Positions 6,885 through 13,964 are shown, counted from the first letter of the stretch. The stretch: 15,595 bases of DNA from CAYVTZ01 sp964454685 (GCA_964454685.1 CAYVTZ010000057.1:1-15595), one strand, 5' to 3'. The notes: generated by a model from the sequence alone, not told the origin. Program-made: numbers and translations.

Positions 6885-6891
6885 TTGTCAA
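6864..6891 (-). promoter_or_regulatory. Promoter of the arsR-hgcAB-acr3 operon
   Basis: On the minus strand a perfect TTGACA (6886-6891) and TATGAT (6864-6869) are 16 bases apart. Predicted transcription starts near 6857, leaving a leader of about 28 bases before the arsR ATG at 6829. This is the only promoter I can see for all six genes. Confidence 0.85.
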
Positions 6892-6903
6892 TCTATTTGC
6901 AAT

Positions 6904-6926
6904 AAAAAAGCGATATTTTCTATCGC
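6904..6926 (-). terminator. Intrinsic terminator insulating the ars-hgc operon from the upstream repair cluster
   Basis: A six-base-pair stem GCGATA/TATCGC (6910-6915 and 6921-6926) with a five-base loop is followed on the minus strand by six T (plus-strand A run 6904-6909). It lies just upstream of the ars-hgc -35 box and so would stop transcription arriving from the uracil-DNA glycosylase genes. Confidence 0.65.
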
Positions 6927-6930
6927 CTGC

Positions 6931-6976
6931 TCCATCTCATAGATTGATTATTCTTCTGTTACTTTTCCTTTTTCCC
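6931..6976. repeat. Imperfect direct repeat, copy A
   Basis: A 46-base stretch beginning TCCATCTC and containing AGATTGATT...GTTACTTTTC. It is repeated at 7082-7127 with about six differences. The pair bounds a 105-base G/C-richer spacer (6977-7081) with no recognisable gene. The nature of the repeat is unknown; it may be a duplicated 3' untranslated element. Confidence 0.6.
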
Positions 6977-7081
6977 AAGGCAAAATATGAGCGTGCCTCA
7001 CAGACCACTGTCACAACCCCCACGCCCGCCGGACGCAAACTCTTCCCCGTCCGTCGTCACGCTCCCATCGCCAGAATCTCT

Positions 7082-7127
7082 TCCATCTCTTAGATTGATT
7101 TTTCTTTTGTTACTTTTCTTTTTTTCT
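7082..7127. repeat. Imperfect direct repeat, copy B
   Basis: Second copy of the 46-base element at 6931-6976, offset by 151 bases. This copy overlaps the left arm of the A/T-rich hairpin at 7110-7141, and the spacer upstream shows no ORF of interest. Confidence 0.6.
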
Positions 7128-7141
7128 AAAAAGAAAAGTAA
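7110..7141. other. A/T-rich perfect hairpin after the uracil-DNA glycosylase genes
   Basis: Arms TTACTTTTCTTTTT (7110-7123) and AAAAAGAAAAGTAA (7128-7141) are perfectly complementary with a four-base loop. They lie 15 bases after the stop codon at 7157. No T-tract follows on either strand, so it is a poor textbook terminator. It may act as a transcript-stabilising 3' hairpin, with real termination at 6904-6926. Confidence 0.6.
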
Positions 7142-7156
7142 TCTTACAGCATAATC

Positions 7157-7702
7157 TTACAGCATCCCGCGCAACACCAGCAAATCCTGTTCGTATACCT
7201 CCAATAGCGAACGATTGTAAATCACGCTTGCAGGATGGTACAACGCAAAATGTTTGCGCGCTCCCAAATCAATCGCCTGTCCGTGCACGTGCCCAATCGT
7301 CAGCTTCGCATCCCCACGTACCGCCTGCAAGGGAATGTTCCCCAGCGTGACGACCCACTCCGGGTCAATCAGCTCAATCTCCTCCATCAGAAATGGACGC
7401 GCCTGCACAATCTCACCCCGCGCAGGAGTTCGGTTGGACACGGTGTTCTTCGCGCTGATGCGCACAGGTCGAAATTTACAAACATTGGTAATGTAAATCT
7501 CCTCCCGCGTCAACTGCAAAATCTCTAAAAAATGGCTGAGATTCTGCCCCGCCTTACCCACAAACGGCTTGCCTTGCGCAATCTCATCTTTGCCCGGCGC
7601 TTCGCCAATCAGCATGAGCCGCGCCCCCACATCGCCGCTGCCAAACACCAACGGTTGCGCATACGCCTTTGCAATCCGTGCGTTAAGCTCACTCACCGGC
7701 AT
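7157..7702 (-). CDS. Uracil-DNA glycosylase superfamily protein lacking the Fe-S cysteines
   Basis: A 181-residue member of the uracil-DNA glycosylase fold (family 4/5-like). Motif 1 is GEAPGKDEIAQGKPFVG (33-49), the middle motif ITNVCKFRP, and motif 2 YHPASVIYNRSL (155-166). These form the uracil pocket and DNA-intercalation loop. Only one cysteine (C75) is present, so the four-Cys [4Fe-4S] site of typical family 4 enzymes, retained in the gene just upstream, has been lost. The ATG at 7702 has GGAGG six bases upstream and overlaps the upstream gene by 14 bases, so the two are coupled. It probably excises uracil or another damaged base, or has a divergent specificity. It is the last gene of the repair cluster. 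Confidence 0.88.
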   Translation of the reverse strand: MPVSELNARIAKAYAQPLVFGSGDVGARLMLIGEAPGKDEIAQGKPFVGKAGQNLSHFLEILQLTREEIYITNVCKFRPVRISAKNTVSNRTPARGEIVQARPFLMEEIELIDPEWVVTLGNIPLQAVRGDAKLTIGHVHGQAIDLGARKHFALYHPASVIYNRSLLEVYEQDLLVLRGML

Positions 7703-8255
7703 GGCATTCCTCCAATTTCTGTTTCAACCGTTGAAAATCCTGCCGCGCATCCGCCTCATGCTGCGGGTTGTGCAGCAGTGCCGCAGGATGAAATGTGGGC
7801 ATAATGAGAAAGCTTTTGCGCTGCTCAAATACACCGTGTTCGCGCGTCATGCGCACCTCGCGCCCTAAAATCACACCGGCAGCGATACGCCCAAGGCATA
7901 CAATCACGCGCGGTTTGATGAACGCCACCTGTGCCCGCAGATATCCGATGCAGGCTTCCCGCTCCTGCGGCTGTGGGTCGCGGTTTTGAGGCGGTCTGCA
8001 TTTGACCACATTTGCAATGTAAACGTCACTGCGCACAAGCCCGATTTCGTTTAGCATCTTGTCCAAAAGCTGCCCTGCCGCGCCCACAAACGGCCGCCCC
8101 GTGGCATCCTCTCGCGCGCCCGGACCCTCACCGATAAACATGACGCGCGCACGTAAACTGCCCTCACCAAACACCACGCTGTTGCGCGTTTGGTGCAGTG
8201 CGCAGTTTTGGCACTGCATGCAGGTCTCATAAAGTTGCTTGAAGTCCTGAATCAT
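7689..8255 (-). CDS. udg: Family 4 uracil-DNA glycosylase with [4Fe-4S] cluster
   Basis: This enzyme removes uracil from DNA as the first step of base excision repair. The protein has 188 residues. Cluster ligands are C15 and C18 near the N-terminus, C86 in VVKCRPP, and C102 in REACIGYL. Motif 1 is GEGPGARED (43-51) followed by GRPFVGAAGQLLD, and motif 2 is FHPAALLHNP (155-164). The ATG at 8255 has GGGGGA upstream. It lies 29 bases after recR and overlaps the second glycosylase gene by 14 bases. Length and motifs are those of standard family 4 enzymes of Clostridia. The frame is intact and no key residue is missing. Confidence 0.93.
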   Translation of the reverse strand: MIQDFKQLYETCMQCQNCALHQTRNSVVFGEGSLRARVMFIGEGPGAREDATGRPFVGAAGQLLDKMLNEIGLVRSDVYIANVVKCRPPQNRDPQPQEREACIGYLRAQVAFIKPRVIVCLGRIAAGVILGREVRMTREHGVFEQRKSFLIMPTFHPAALLHNPQHEADARQDFQRLKQKLEECHAGE

Positions 8256-8284
8256 CGCAATCCCCCCATTGTCTGCGCGCGCCG

Positions 8285-8872
8285 TTAAATCTCCCGTCGT
8301 CCCTCCAGCGCCTTCGCAATGGTGATTTCATCTGCATATTCCAAATCCGCGCCCACGGGAATGCCGTGCGCAATACGCGTGACCTTTAAGGAAAAGGGCG
8401 ATAGCAGACGCGCCAAATAAGACGCGGTCGCCTCGCCCTGCACATCCGGATTGGTTGCGAGAATGACCTCTTGGATCGCGCCATCCTGCAAGCGAGCGAG
8501 CAGCGGTGCAATGGCAATGTCGTCGGGGCCGATGCCTTCAAGCGGCGATATGGTGCCGCCCAGCACATGGTAAACTCCGCTGTACTCCTGCGCCTTTTCG
8601 ATCGCCGCAACATCCCGCGAATCCCGCACCACGCAAATGGTGGCATGGTCGCGCTTGAGGTTGGCGCAAATTTCGCACAGCTCGCCTTCGCACAGATTAC
8701 CGCAGGTGCGACAAAACCGCACACTGCGCCGCGCGTCATAAAGCTCCAGTGCAAACTGCTTGACCTCTGCTTCCGGCATCTTTAAAATATGATACACCAG
8801 TCGCTGTGCCGTCTTTGCGCCGATGCCCGGCAATTTGCAAAACTGCGCGACCAGCTTTTGCCGGCTGTCCAA
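8285..8872 (-). CDS. recR: Recombination mediator protein RecR
   Basis: RecR works with RecO (and RecF) to load RecA on SSB-coated single-stranded DNA. The 195-residue protein has the N-terminal helix-hairpin-helix (LPGIGAKTAQRL, about 14-25) and a zinc finger with C54, C57, C66 and C69. The Toprim domain begins at ICVVRDSRDVAAIE, and the Walker-like C-terminus includes HGIPVGADLEYAD. The start is TTG at 8872, one base after the ybaB stop. The likely ribosome site GGGAGG is inside the end of ybaB, 11 bases away, so translation is probably coupled. The dnaX - ybaB - recR order is conserved across many bacteria. The N-terminus is a few residues shorter than in Bacillus but the core is complete. 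Confidence 0.96.
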   Translation of the reverse strand: MDSRQKLVAQFCKLPGIGAKTAQRLVYHILKMPEAEVKQFALELYDARRSVRFCRTCGNLCEGELCEICANLKRDHATICVVRDSRDVAAIEKAQEYSGVYHVLGGTISPLEGIGPDDIAIAPLLARLQDGAIQEVILATNPDVQGEATASYLARLLSPFSLKVTRIAHGIPVGADLEYADEITIAKALEGRREI

Positions 8873-8873
8873 A

Positions 8874-9224
8874 TTAGAACAAACCTCCCAAATTCAGACC
8901 GCCGGTGATTTTACCCATTTCGGACTGTACCATTTCATCTGCTTTTTCCAGCGCCTCGTTGACGGCTGCCGTCACAAGGTCTTGCAGCATTTCCACATCC
9001 TCCGGATCTACCACCTCAGGATTGATCTCGATGCTTTTGATCTGTTTTTTTCCGGTCGCAACCACCTTAATAACGCCGCCGCCCGCCGTGCTTTCTACTT
9101 CACGCTCTTCCAGCTCTTCTTGCATCTGCTGCATTTTTTGTTGCATCTGCTGTGCCTGCTTCATCATGTTTTGCATGTTCATGCCGCCACCGCCCATACC
9201 ACCGGGAAATCCACCTCTTGCCAT
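8874..9224 (-). CDS. ebfC: YbaB/EbfC-family nucleoid-associated protein
   Basis: A 116-residue DNA-binding protein of the YbaB/EbfC family, which forms dimers that coat or bend DNA and is often encoded between dnaX and recR. The N-terminus is Gly/Met-rich (GGMGGGGMNM). It is followed by a Gln-rich coiled coil (about 21-42) and the conserved core GGGVIKVVATGKKQIKSIEI and VDPEDVEMLQDLVTAAVNEAL. AGGAGG lies ten bases upstream of the ATG at 9224. It is separated from dnaX by 124 bases in which I see no convincing promoter, terminator or RNA gene, so it is probably cotranscribed with dnaX and with recR, which follows after one base. Confidence 0.95.
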   Translation of the reverse strand: MARGGFPGGMGGGGMNMQNMMKQAQQMQQKMQQMQEELEEREVESTAGGGVIKVVATGKKQIKSIEINPEVVDPEDVEMLQDLVTAAVNEALEKADEMVQSEMGKITGGLNLGGLF

Positions 9225-9348
9225 CTTCTTGTATCCTCCTCAATATGATTAAACATTATGGAATGCCGCTGCCGCATAAAATACCACGCGACTCGGCAAA
9301 CATGGACTATCCGGGTTCACACAGAAATTTATGTAACTCCGGCAGCCA

Positions 9349-10947
9349 TTATTTAATAACGACTTTATCCGCGCCAAACCGCGCAATCAAAGCATCCTCG
9401 ATGCTCTGCGCGTCGCTGCTTGCGCTGGGCTGTTGTGTGCCGAACGAAAGTTCCAACGCGGCGTCGTGCCCGAAGGTTTCGCGCATGATTTCGCGTACCG
9501 TACCTTGATACTGCTCCATCGTCAGCATTTCCAGCATGGCGCGTCCGCTTTCGTCCGCATGGATTTTGACCTTGCTTCCCATGACCTCTACCGTGCGAAT
9601 CTCCTGCGCGCCGAACGCCAAAACGGGAATGCGCGCCGCAATCAGCCGTTTAAGCTGTGCCGTCTGCGCCGCCGCGTCCTGTGGCATCGCGTTAGGTGCC
9701 GATGGCTTTGCGTCACCCTGCGGTACGCAGGCATCCTCGTCTGCAGCAGATTTTTGCTGCCGCACAGGTGCCGCGGGTTCCTCCCGCTCCAACTGCGCCG
9801 AAGCGGGAGAGGGCGCGTGCACCGCCGGCTTAACTGGTTGTGCCGCCACGGGTTGCAACTCCAACTGTTCCAGCTTTTGTTCCAACCGATGCAGACGCAT
9901 TGCAATGTCCTTTTCATCGGTATCGGTGCACGCCTTAGTCGCGCGCACAATCGCGGATTTCAGCACCGCGTCCGGTACCGCCGCATAACGCAACGTGTTT
10001 TGCGCATAAATCAGCACTTCCAGCGCACGAAGAATCATCGCGCTGCGATACGCGTCACTGACATACTTCACCAAAAGTTCAGAAAGTGTGGTGGTCACAT
10101 CCCGCAACACGTGATGCGCGTCCACCCCTTGTGCCAGCATCGCAAGCGTAAGCCGCATGGCAGTGGCCGCATCCTCGGAAAGAATCGCATCGGCTAGCTG
10201 TGCCAGCGTCACACTGTCTGCCAGCCCCACCGTCTCGCCTACAATATCCACCGTCAAATTCTCACGCCCGGCAATGCACTGGTCTAAAATGGAAAGCGCA
10301 TCCCGCATTCCGCCTTCCGCCGCCTGCGCAATCATGACGAGCGCCTCTTCTTCAAAGCCTACCCCTTGCTTCTGCGCCACCTCACGCAACCGCGCCAGAA
10401 TATCCTGCTCGGAAATACGCTTAAAATCATAACGCTGACAGCGGGAAAGTATGGTGGCGGGCAGCTTGCGCAGCTCCGTGGTCGCCAGTATGAACACCGC
10501 GTGAGAAGGCGGCTCTTCCAGCGTTTTGAGCAATGCGTTAAATGCCCCCTGCGAAAGCATGTGCACTTCATCAATAATATATATTTTGAATCTACCGGCG
10601 GCGGGCAGCAGCGCAACCTTATCTCGAATATCACGAATGTTATCCACGCTGTTGTTGCTGGCGGCATCGATTTCCACGATGTCCACAAAGGAATCCGTCG
10701 CTACGCTGGTGCAAACATCACAGCGCAGGCATGGATTGCCGTTTTGCGGATCAAGGCAGTTGAGCGCATTTGCGAAAATTTTCGCCGTACTGGTTTTTCC
10801 GGTGCCGCGCGGACCATAAAACAAATACGCGTGCGCGCTGCAATCCTTGATGATTTGATTTCTTAATACGTCTGTGATGTGTTCCTGTCCGGAAACCTCG
10901 TCAAAGGTTTTGGGTCGGAACACGCGATAAAGTGTTTTATATGCCAT
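9349..10947 (-). CDS. dnaX: DNA polymerase III subunit gamma/tau
   Basis: This is the clamp-loader ATPase subunit that assembles the sliding clamp and bridges polymerase cores. In the 532-residue protein the AAA+ domain shows Walker A GPRGTGKT (45-52), zinc-binding cysteines C64, C73, C76 and C79, Walker B IIDEVH (124-129), and the SRC arginine-finger motif (168-170). The collar domain follows. After about residue 370 comes an Ala/Pro/Gln-rich linker and a C-terminal tau-like domain. I found no E. coli-type A-AAA-AAG slippery site, so a single full-length product is most likely. The ATG at 10947 has AGGAG five bases upstream and is two bases after the preceding gene's stop. Confidence 0.97.
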   Translation of the reverse strand: MAYKTLYRVFRPKTFDEVSGQEHITDVLRNQIIKDCSAHAYLFYGPRGTGKTSTAKIFANALNCLDPQNGNPCLRCDVCTSVATDSFVDIVEIDAASNNSVDNIRDIRDKVALLPAAGRFKIYIIDEVHMLSQGAFNALLKTLEEPPSHAVFILATTELRKLPATILSRCQRYDFKRISEQDILARLREVAQKQGVGFEEEALVMIAQAAEGGMRDALSILDQCIAGRENLTVDIVGETVGLADSVTLAQLADAILSEDAATAMRLTLAMLAQGVDAHHVLRDVTTTLSELLVKYVSDAYRSAMILRALEVLIYAQNTLRYAAVPDAVLKSAIVRATKACTDTDEKDIAMRLHRLEQKLEQLELQPVAAQPVKPAVHAPSPASAQLEREEPAAPVRQQKSAADEDACVPQGDAKPSAPNAMPQDAAAQTAQLKRLIAARIPVLAFGAQEIRTVEVMGSKVKIHADESGRAMLEMLTMEQYQGTVREIMRETFGHDAALELSFGTQQPSASSDAQSIEDALIARFGADKVVIK

Positions 10948-10949
10948 AG

Positions 10950-12293
10950 TTACTCCTGCTCAAACAATCCCGCGACCTGCGAAGCATCCGCCTGCGATGT
11001 GACAAAGCCACTCTGCTGATCCTTCACCTGCTCATAGAATTGCGCGATATTTTCGTTTGTTATGATCTCTGCGCCGGGCAGTTCATAGACGCTGCCTTGC
11101 TCTTTGAGCGTCTTTCCCTGCGCAAGGTTGACAACGATTTCATAGACGATCTCGCCGGAATTTGCCACCGTGGTAAGACCCATCGCCTGAAATTGCTGCG
11201 GCGTTGCCTGCACACGATTGGCGGGTGCGGCGGAGCCTGCCGGATCAGGGCTGACATCCGGTTTCGGGCTTGCACTGGGTTCGGGAGTCGCGCCGGGTTG
11301 GGTATCCGTCTGAATCTCGATGCCGCCGTTCAAAAGCTGATACCAGGTTTTCACATAGGCAACCGTGGCATATCCCGCATACGCCTGCGGCAACGCGCCG
11401 CGCTGTACCCACGCCTGCAGCGTATCGTTTGCATTTGCATCCATCACAATGGCGGATTGCTTTGGGGTTCCGTCTGTGACGGAAGTGCCGATCGCCTCCA
11501 CTGCCTCGTTATAGTCCGGATACACCGCATCCAACGGCAAAATAGCCTCGATTGCTGTTTGCTGCGCTTCGCTGACCTTGCCAACCAGCATGGTAGAGGA
11601 CTGTCCGGCATCCTTGAGGAACTGCGCAAACTGCTGCGCGCCGTCCTGCGATTGCCGCACATTGACGGTATAACCACGCTCCGCCGCAGCATTGTACGCC
11701 ACCAGCGGGATCTTATTGCTTTGGGCGATATCCGCGATTTTAATAAAATTATACGCGTCTGTGCCTGCGACGATGATCACCTTTACGCCGTTGTTGACCA
11801 TCGTAAGCACGTCCTGAATCTGCTGATTTTGATTGTTTGCCGCATCATAAAGATAAAAATACTCGCTGACGTCCACTCCCTGCTGTTGTGCGTCTGCGAT
11901 CACCCGCTTCTCCATGCCAAGCAGCATTGCCTCGATTTCAGGCGTATTGTTGAGCACGGTCACGCCGATGCGCAGGGAGGCGTCCGTTTGCGTATCTTCA
12001 AACAACGCCTCATCTGTACCGGAAAGACCCGCAATGGTTTCCGCGTCGATTTCATTGTTTTGGATCGCCTGCTGATACTCTTCCTGCGTGGTATAACCTT
12101 CCTCGGTTGCGGCGGGCGTTTGCGCACCGGGCGCTTTGCCAAGATTGGGAAACACAAAAACAGCCAGCAAAACGATTGCCGCTGCGGCAATGCCGCCAAT
12201 CAGCAGCAATAGCTTGCGATGACGCTTTAAAAAGCGCAGACCACGCCGCTTGGCGGATGTTACAGGGCGCGGACGGTAACCGTATCGTCTCAT
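10950..12293 (-). CDS. Membrane-anchored periplasmic-binding-protein-like protein (substrate unknown)
   Basis: A 447-residue protein with a very basic N-terminus (Arg/Lys-rich, about 1-28) and one membrane helix (about 29-48). A Thr/Ala/Glu-rich linker leads to an extracytoplasmic type I periplasmic-binding fold starting near RIGVTVLNNTPEIEAML. Recognisable fold elements are GVKVIIVAGTDAYNFIKIAD, IPLVAYNA and QSAIVMDANANDTLQAW, resembling sugar-binding/LacI-like domains. A Pro/Ser/Asp-rich low-complexity insertion (PEPSASPKPDVSPDP) interrupts the C-terminal part. AAGGAG lies five bases before the ATG. There are no permease or ATPase genes nearby, so it is unlikely to feed an ABC transporter encoded here; a sensory or envelope role is possible. 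It lies between a PHP phosphatase and dnaX in the same run. The ligand is unknown. Confidence 0.8.
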   Translation of the reverse strand: MRRYGYRPRPVTSAKRRGLRFLKRHRKLLLLIGGIAAAAIVLLAVFVFPNLGKAPGAQTPAATEEGYTTQEEYQQAIQNNEIDAETIAGLSGTDEALFEDTQTDASLRIGVTVLNNTPEIEAMLLGMEKRVIADAQQQGVDVSEYFYLYDAANNQNQQIQDVLTMVNNGVKVIIVAGTDAYNFIKIADIAQSNKIPLVAYNAAAERGYTVNVRQSQDGAQQFAQFLKDAGQSSTMLVGKVSEAQQTAIEAILPLDAVYPDYNEAVEAIGTSVTDGTPKQSAIVMDANANDTLQAWVQRGALPQAYAGYATVAYVKTWYQLLNGGIEIQTDTQPGATPEPSASPKPDVSPDPAGSAAPANRVQATPQQFQAMGLTTVANSGEIVYEIVVNLAQGKTLKEQGSVYELPGAEIITNENIAQFYEQVKDQQSGFVTSQADASQVAGLFEQE

Positions 12294-12325
12294 AGGTGCT
12301 CCTTATCCCGGTGCAAAACCGAATG

Positions 12326-13045
12326 CTATGCCAGACGGCGCTTGCGCTCGTCCAAATATGCCGAAAAGCTGTTCCAGTCGCGGCTGACCACCATTTCCTC
12401 GGGGAATCCGCAGGACTCCAGCAGTTCGATCGCCTTGGTGAAGATGCCTACATTATAACAGGAATGCGCGTCGGATGCGACGGCAATGCGTACATCATGC
12501 TGCTTGCACAGATGCACGAAGCGGGCGCAATTTTCCTCACACCCTTTGCGAATGCCGAAGGAATGATTGTTTACCTCAATGAGTTTGCCCTGTGCCTTTG
12601 CCTCTTTCACGATAGATTCAATATCCACCGGAAATTGCGGGTTGCCGGGATGACCGATCACATCCACATAAGGATTACGCAGCGCGCCGATCAGCGCCGC
12701 AGTATTGTGTGCGATGTCTCCGGAGCGAAAGGTAACGTCATGCAAAGAGGCGATGGCATATTCCGTGTACTTGAGATATTTTTCCGCAATATCCAAACCG
12801 CCGTCAGCGTCCAGAATGTTGATTTCCGCGCCGCGCACCAAGCGCACCCCTTCGATGATGTCCGGCACATCCGCCAAAATAGGAATCAGAAACGCGGGCG
12901 CGCTTGCCGGTACCTTTGGGCCATGATCGGATGTAACGAAGGCCTCCAAGCCTTGTTGGAACGCGAAAATCGCATTTTCACGCAGCGTAGAATAGGCGTG
13001 ACCGCTTTCTACGGTATGCGTGTGTGTGTCGATGAGTAGTTTCAT
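12326..13045 (-). CDS. PHP-domain phosphatase (YcdX-like)
   Basis: A 239-residue metal-dependent hydrolase of the PHP (polymerase and histidinol phosphatase) superfamily, closest in pattern to YcdX-type phosphatases with a three-metal site. Candidate ligands occur in the expected order: H8 and H10 in DTHTHT, H16, H41 in SDHG, E74 in RGAEIN, H102 in SLHDV, H132 in GHPGNP, and D192 with H194 in SDAH. These positions closely parallel those of E. coli YcdX. GGGGG is seven bases upstream of the ATG at 13045. It follows the 8-oxoguanine glycosylase gene by 26 bases and probably shares its transcript. The physiological substrate is unknown; a phosphoester such as a small phosphorylated metabolite is likely. 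Confidence 0.9.
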   Translation of the reverse strand: MKLLIDTHTHTVESGHAYSTLRENAIFAFQQGLEAFVTSDHGPKVPASAPAFLIPILADVPDIIEGVRLVRGAEINILDADGGLDIAEKYLKYTEYAIASLHDVTFRSGDIAHNTAALIGALRNPYVDVIGHPGNPQFPVDIESIVKEAKAQGKLIEVNNHSFGIRKGCEENCARFVHLCKQHDVRIAVASDAHSCYNVGIFTKAIELLESCGFPEEMVVSRDWNSFSAYLDERKRRLA

Positions 13046-13071
13046 ATCTATGCCCCCAAATTAAAATTGTT

Positions 13072-13947
13072 TTACACGTTCAATGTGCGCGCTTGCTTTG
13101 CGCTTTCGCGCGCGTGATGGAACAAATATTGCTGCGCGATCCCCGCGCATGCGCCGAATTTTGCTTGCGCAAACTCGAAAATCTGCTTATCGTTGCCGCA
13201 AAAATCATAGGTATCCTGCAAAATGCGGCGTACCCACACATCCGCCGGAAATGCTTCCCGAAAGGAAAGCGAGAACAGCAAGATGCAGTCCGCCACTTTT
13301 GCGCCCACGCCGGGCAGCTCCATCAATCTGCGCTTGGCGGCAGCATAATCCATCTGCGCAACCGCGTCCAAGTCAAACCCTTCCGCAATGCTGCGCGATG
13401 CGCCGATCAAATAGGGCGCGCGATAGCCCACCCCCAGCGTCCGCAAATCCGCCTCACACGCCTGTGCAAGTGCCTGCGGTTCAGGAAACGCATGGTACGG
13501 ATTCCCTTCAAACGAAAAGGGCGCGCCGTATGCGCTGCAAATCTTGTCCACCAGCGAACGGATGCGCGCATCGTGATTGTTCGCAGACAGGATGAAAGAA
13601 ATCAGCGTTTCAAACGGTTGCTGATTTAGAATGCGCAAACCGGGCGCGTATGCGATGCCGCTGCGCAGCGCCGCATCATCGCAATCCTCAAACAGGGCTT
13701 CATAGCAGATGTCCAAATCAAAGAAGTGCCGCCAGATTTCTTCAAACGCGCGCGCCTCGCACGGGTATAAGAATACGCCGTCCGGACGTTGCGTAACGCG
13801 CAAAAACCGACCGTGCGCCACGCCTTCATACACGCCGTCACGCACCTTGCCAAACCGAAACGCTTGACCGTTCTCAAAAATATCCTGTGGCGCAAAGCAC
13901 CGCTGCGCTTGCAGCAGCACGCCGCCCTCTTGCTCCCTTACTTTCAT
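13072..13947 (-). CDS. ogg: 8-oxoguanine DNA glycosylase/AP lyase (OGG1-type)
   Basis: This enzyme excises 8-oxoguanine from DNA and nicks the resulting site. The 291-residue protein has an OGG N-terminal domain (GQAFRF near 27-32) and the helix-hairpin-helix-GPD domain (LMELPGVGAKVADCILLF). The catalytic lysine is K217 in GAKVADC and the conserved aspartate is D236 in PADVWV. ISFILSANNH is the DNA-contact segment. The ATG at 13947 has no ribosome site and lies within a few bases of the predicted transcription start, so the mRNA may be leaderless. A GTG at 13920, with GAGGG four bases upstream, would be the alternative start and would leave the domain intact. It is the first gene of the repair cluster. 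An oxidative-lesion enzyme fits a strict anaerobe facing occasional oxygen. Confidence 0.92.
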   Translation of the reverse strand: MKVREQEGGVLLQAQRCFAPQDIFENGQAFRFGKVRDGVYEGVAHGRFLRVTQRPDGVFLYPCEARAFEEIWRHFFDLDICYEALFEDCDDAALRSGIAYAPGLRILNQQPFETLISFILSANNHDARIRSLVDKICSAYGAPFSFEGNPYHAFPEPQALAQACEADLRTLGVGYRAPYLIGASRSIAEGFDLDAVAQMDYAAAKRRLMELPGVGAKVADCILLFSLSFREAFPADVWVRRILQDTYDFCGNDKQIFEFAQAKFGACAGIAQQYLFHHARESAKQARTLNV

Positions 13948-13955
13948 ACGGAGAT

Positions 13956-13964
13956 ATTATAACA
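13956..13964 (-). promoter_or_regulatory. Extended -10 promoter of the ogg-led cluster
   Basis: The minus strand reads TGTTATAAT, a perfect extended -10 (TGn plus TATAAT, with the -10 at 13956-13961). There is no recognisable -35 at 17 bases. Transcription should start at about 13949-13947, at or almost at the ATG at 13947. This suggests a leaderless message or use of the downstream GTG at 13920. Confidence 0.75.

Noticed and set aside
3654..6891. mer-type mercury resistance genes
   Set aside because: No mercuric reductase, organomercurial lyase, MerT/MerP or MerR-like protein is present. The mercury link rests on hgcAB only.
9225..9348. Possible small signal recognition particle RNA between dnaX and ybaB
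   Set aside because: The conserved GGTCAGGNCCGGAAGG...AGCAGCC core of the SRP RNA is absent and only a weak imperfect hairpin can be drawn.
9349..10947. Programmed frameshift site in dnaX
   Set aside because: No A-AAA-AAG-type slippery heptamer is present. The longest A runs (such as GCAAAAATC near 9750) do not fit the pattern.
11040..12212. Plus-strand ORF of 390 codons opposite the binding-protein-like gene
   Set aside because: It is an antisense shadow rich in Arg, Cys and His without motifs. The minus-strand protein has a clear membrane helix, fold and ribosome site.
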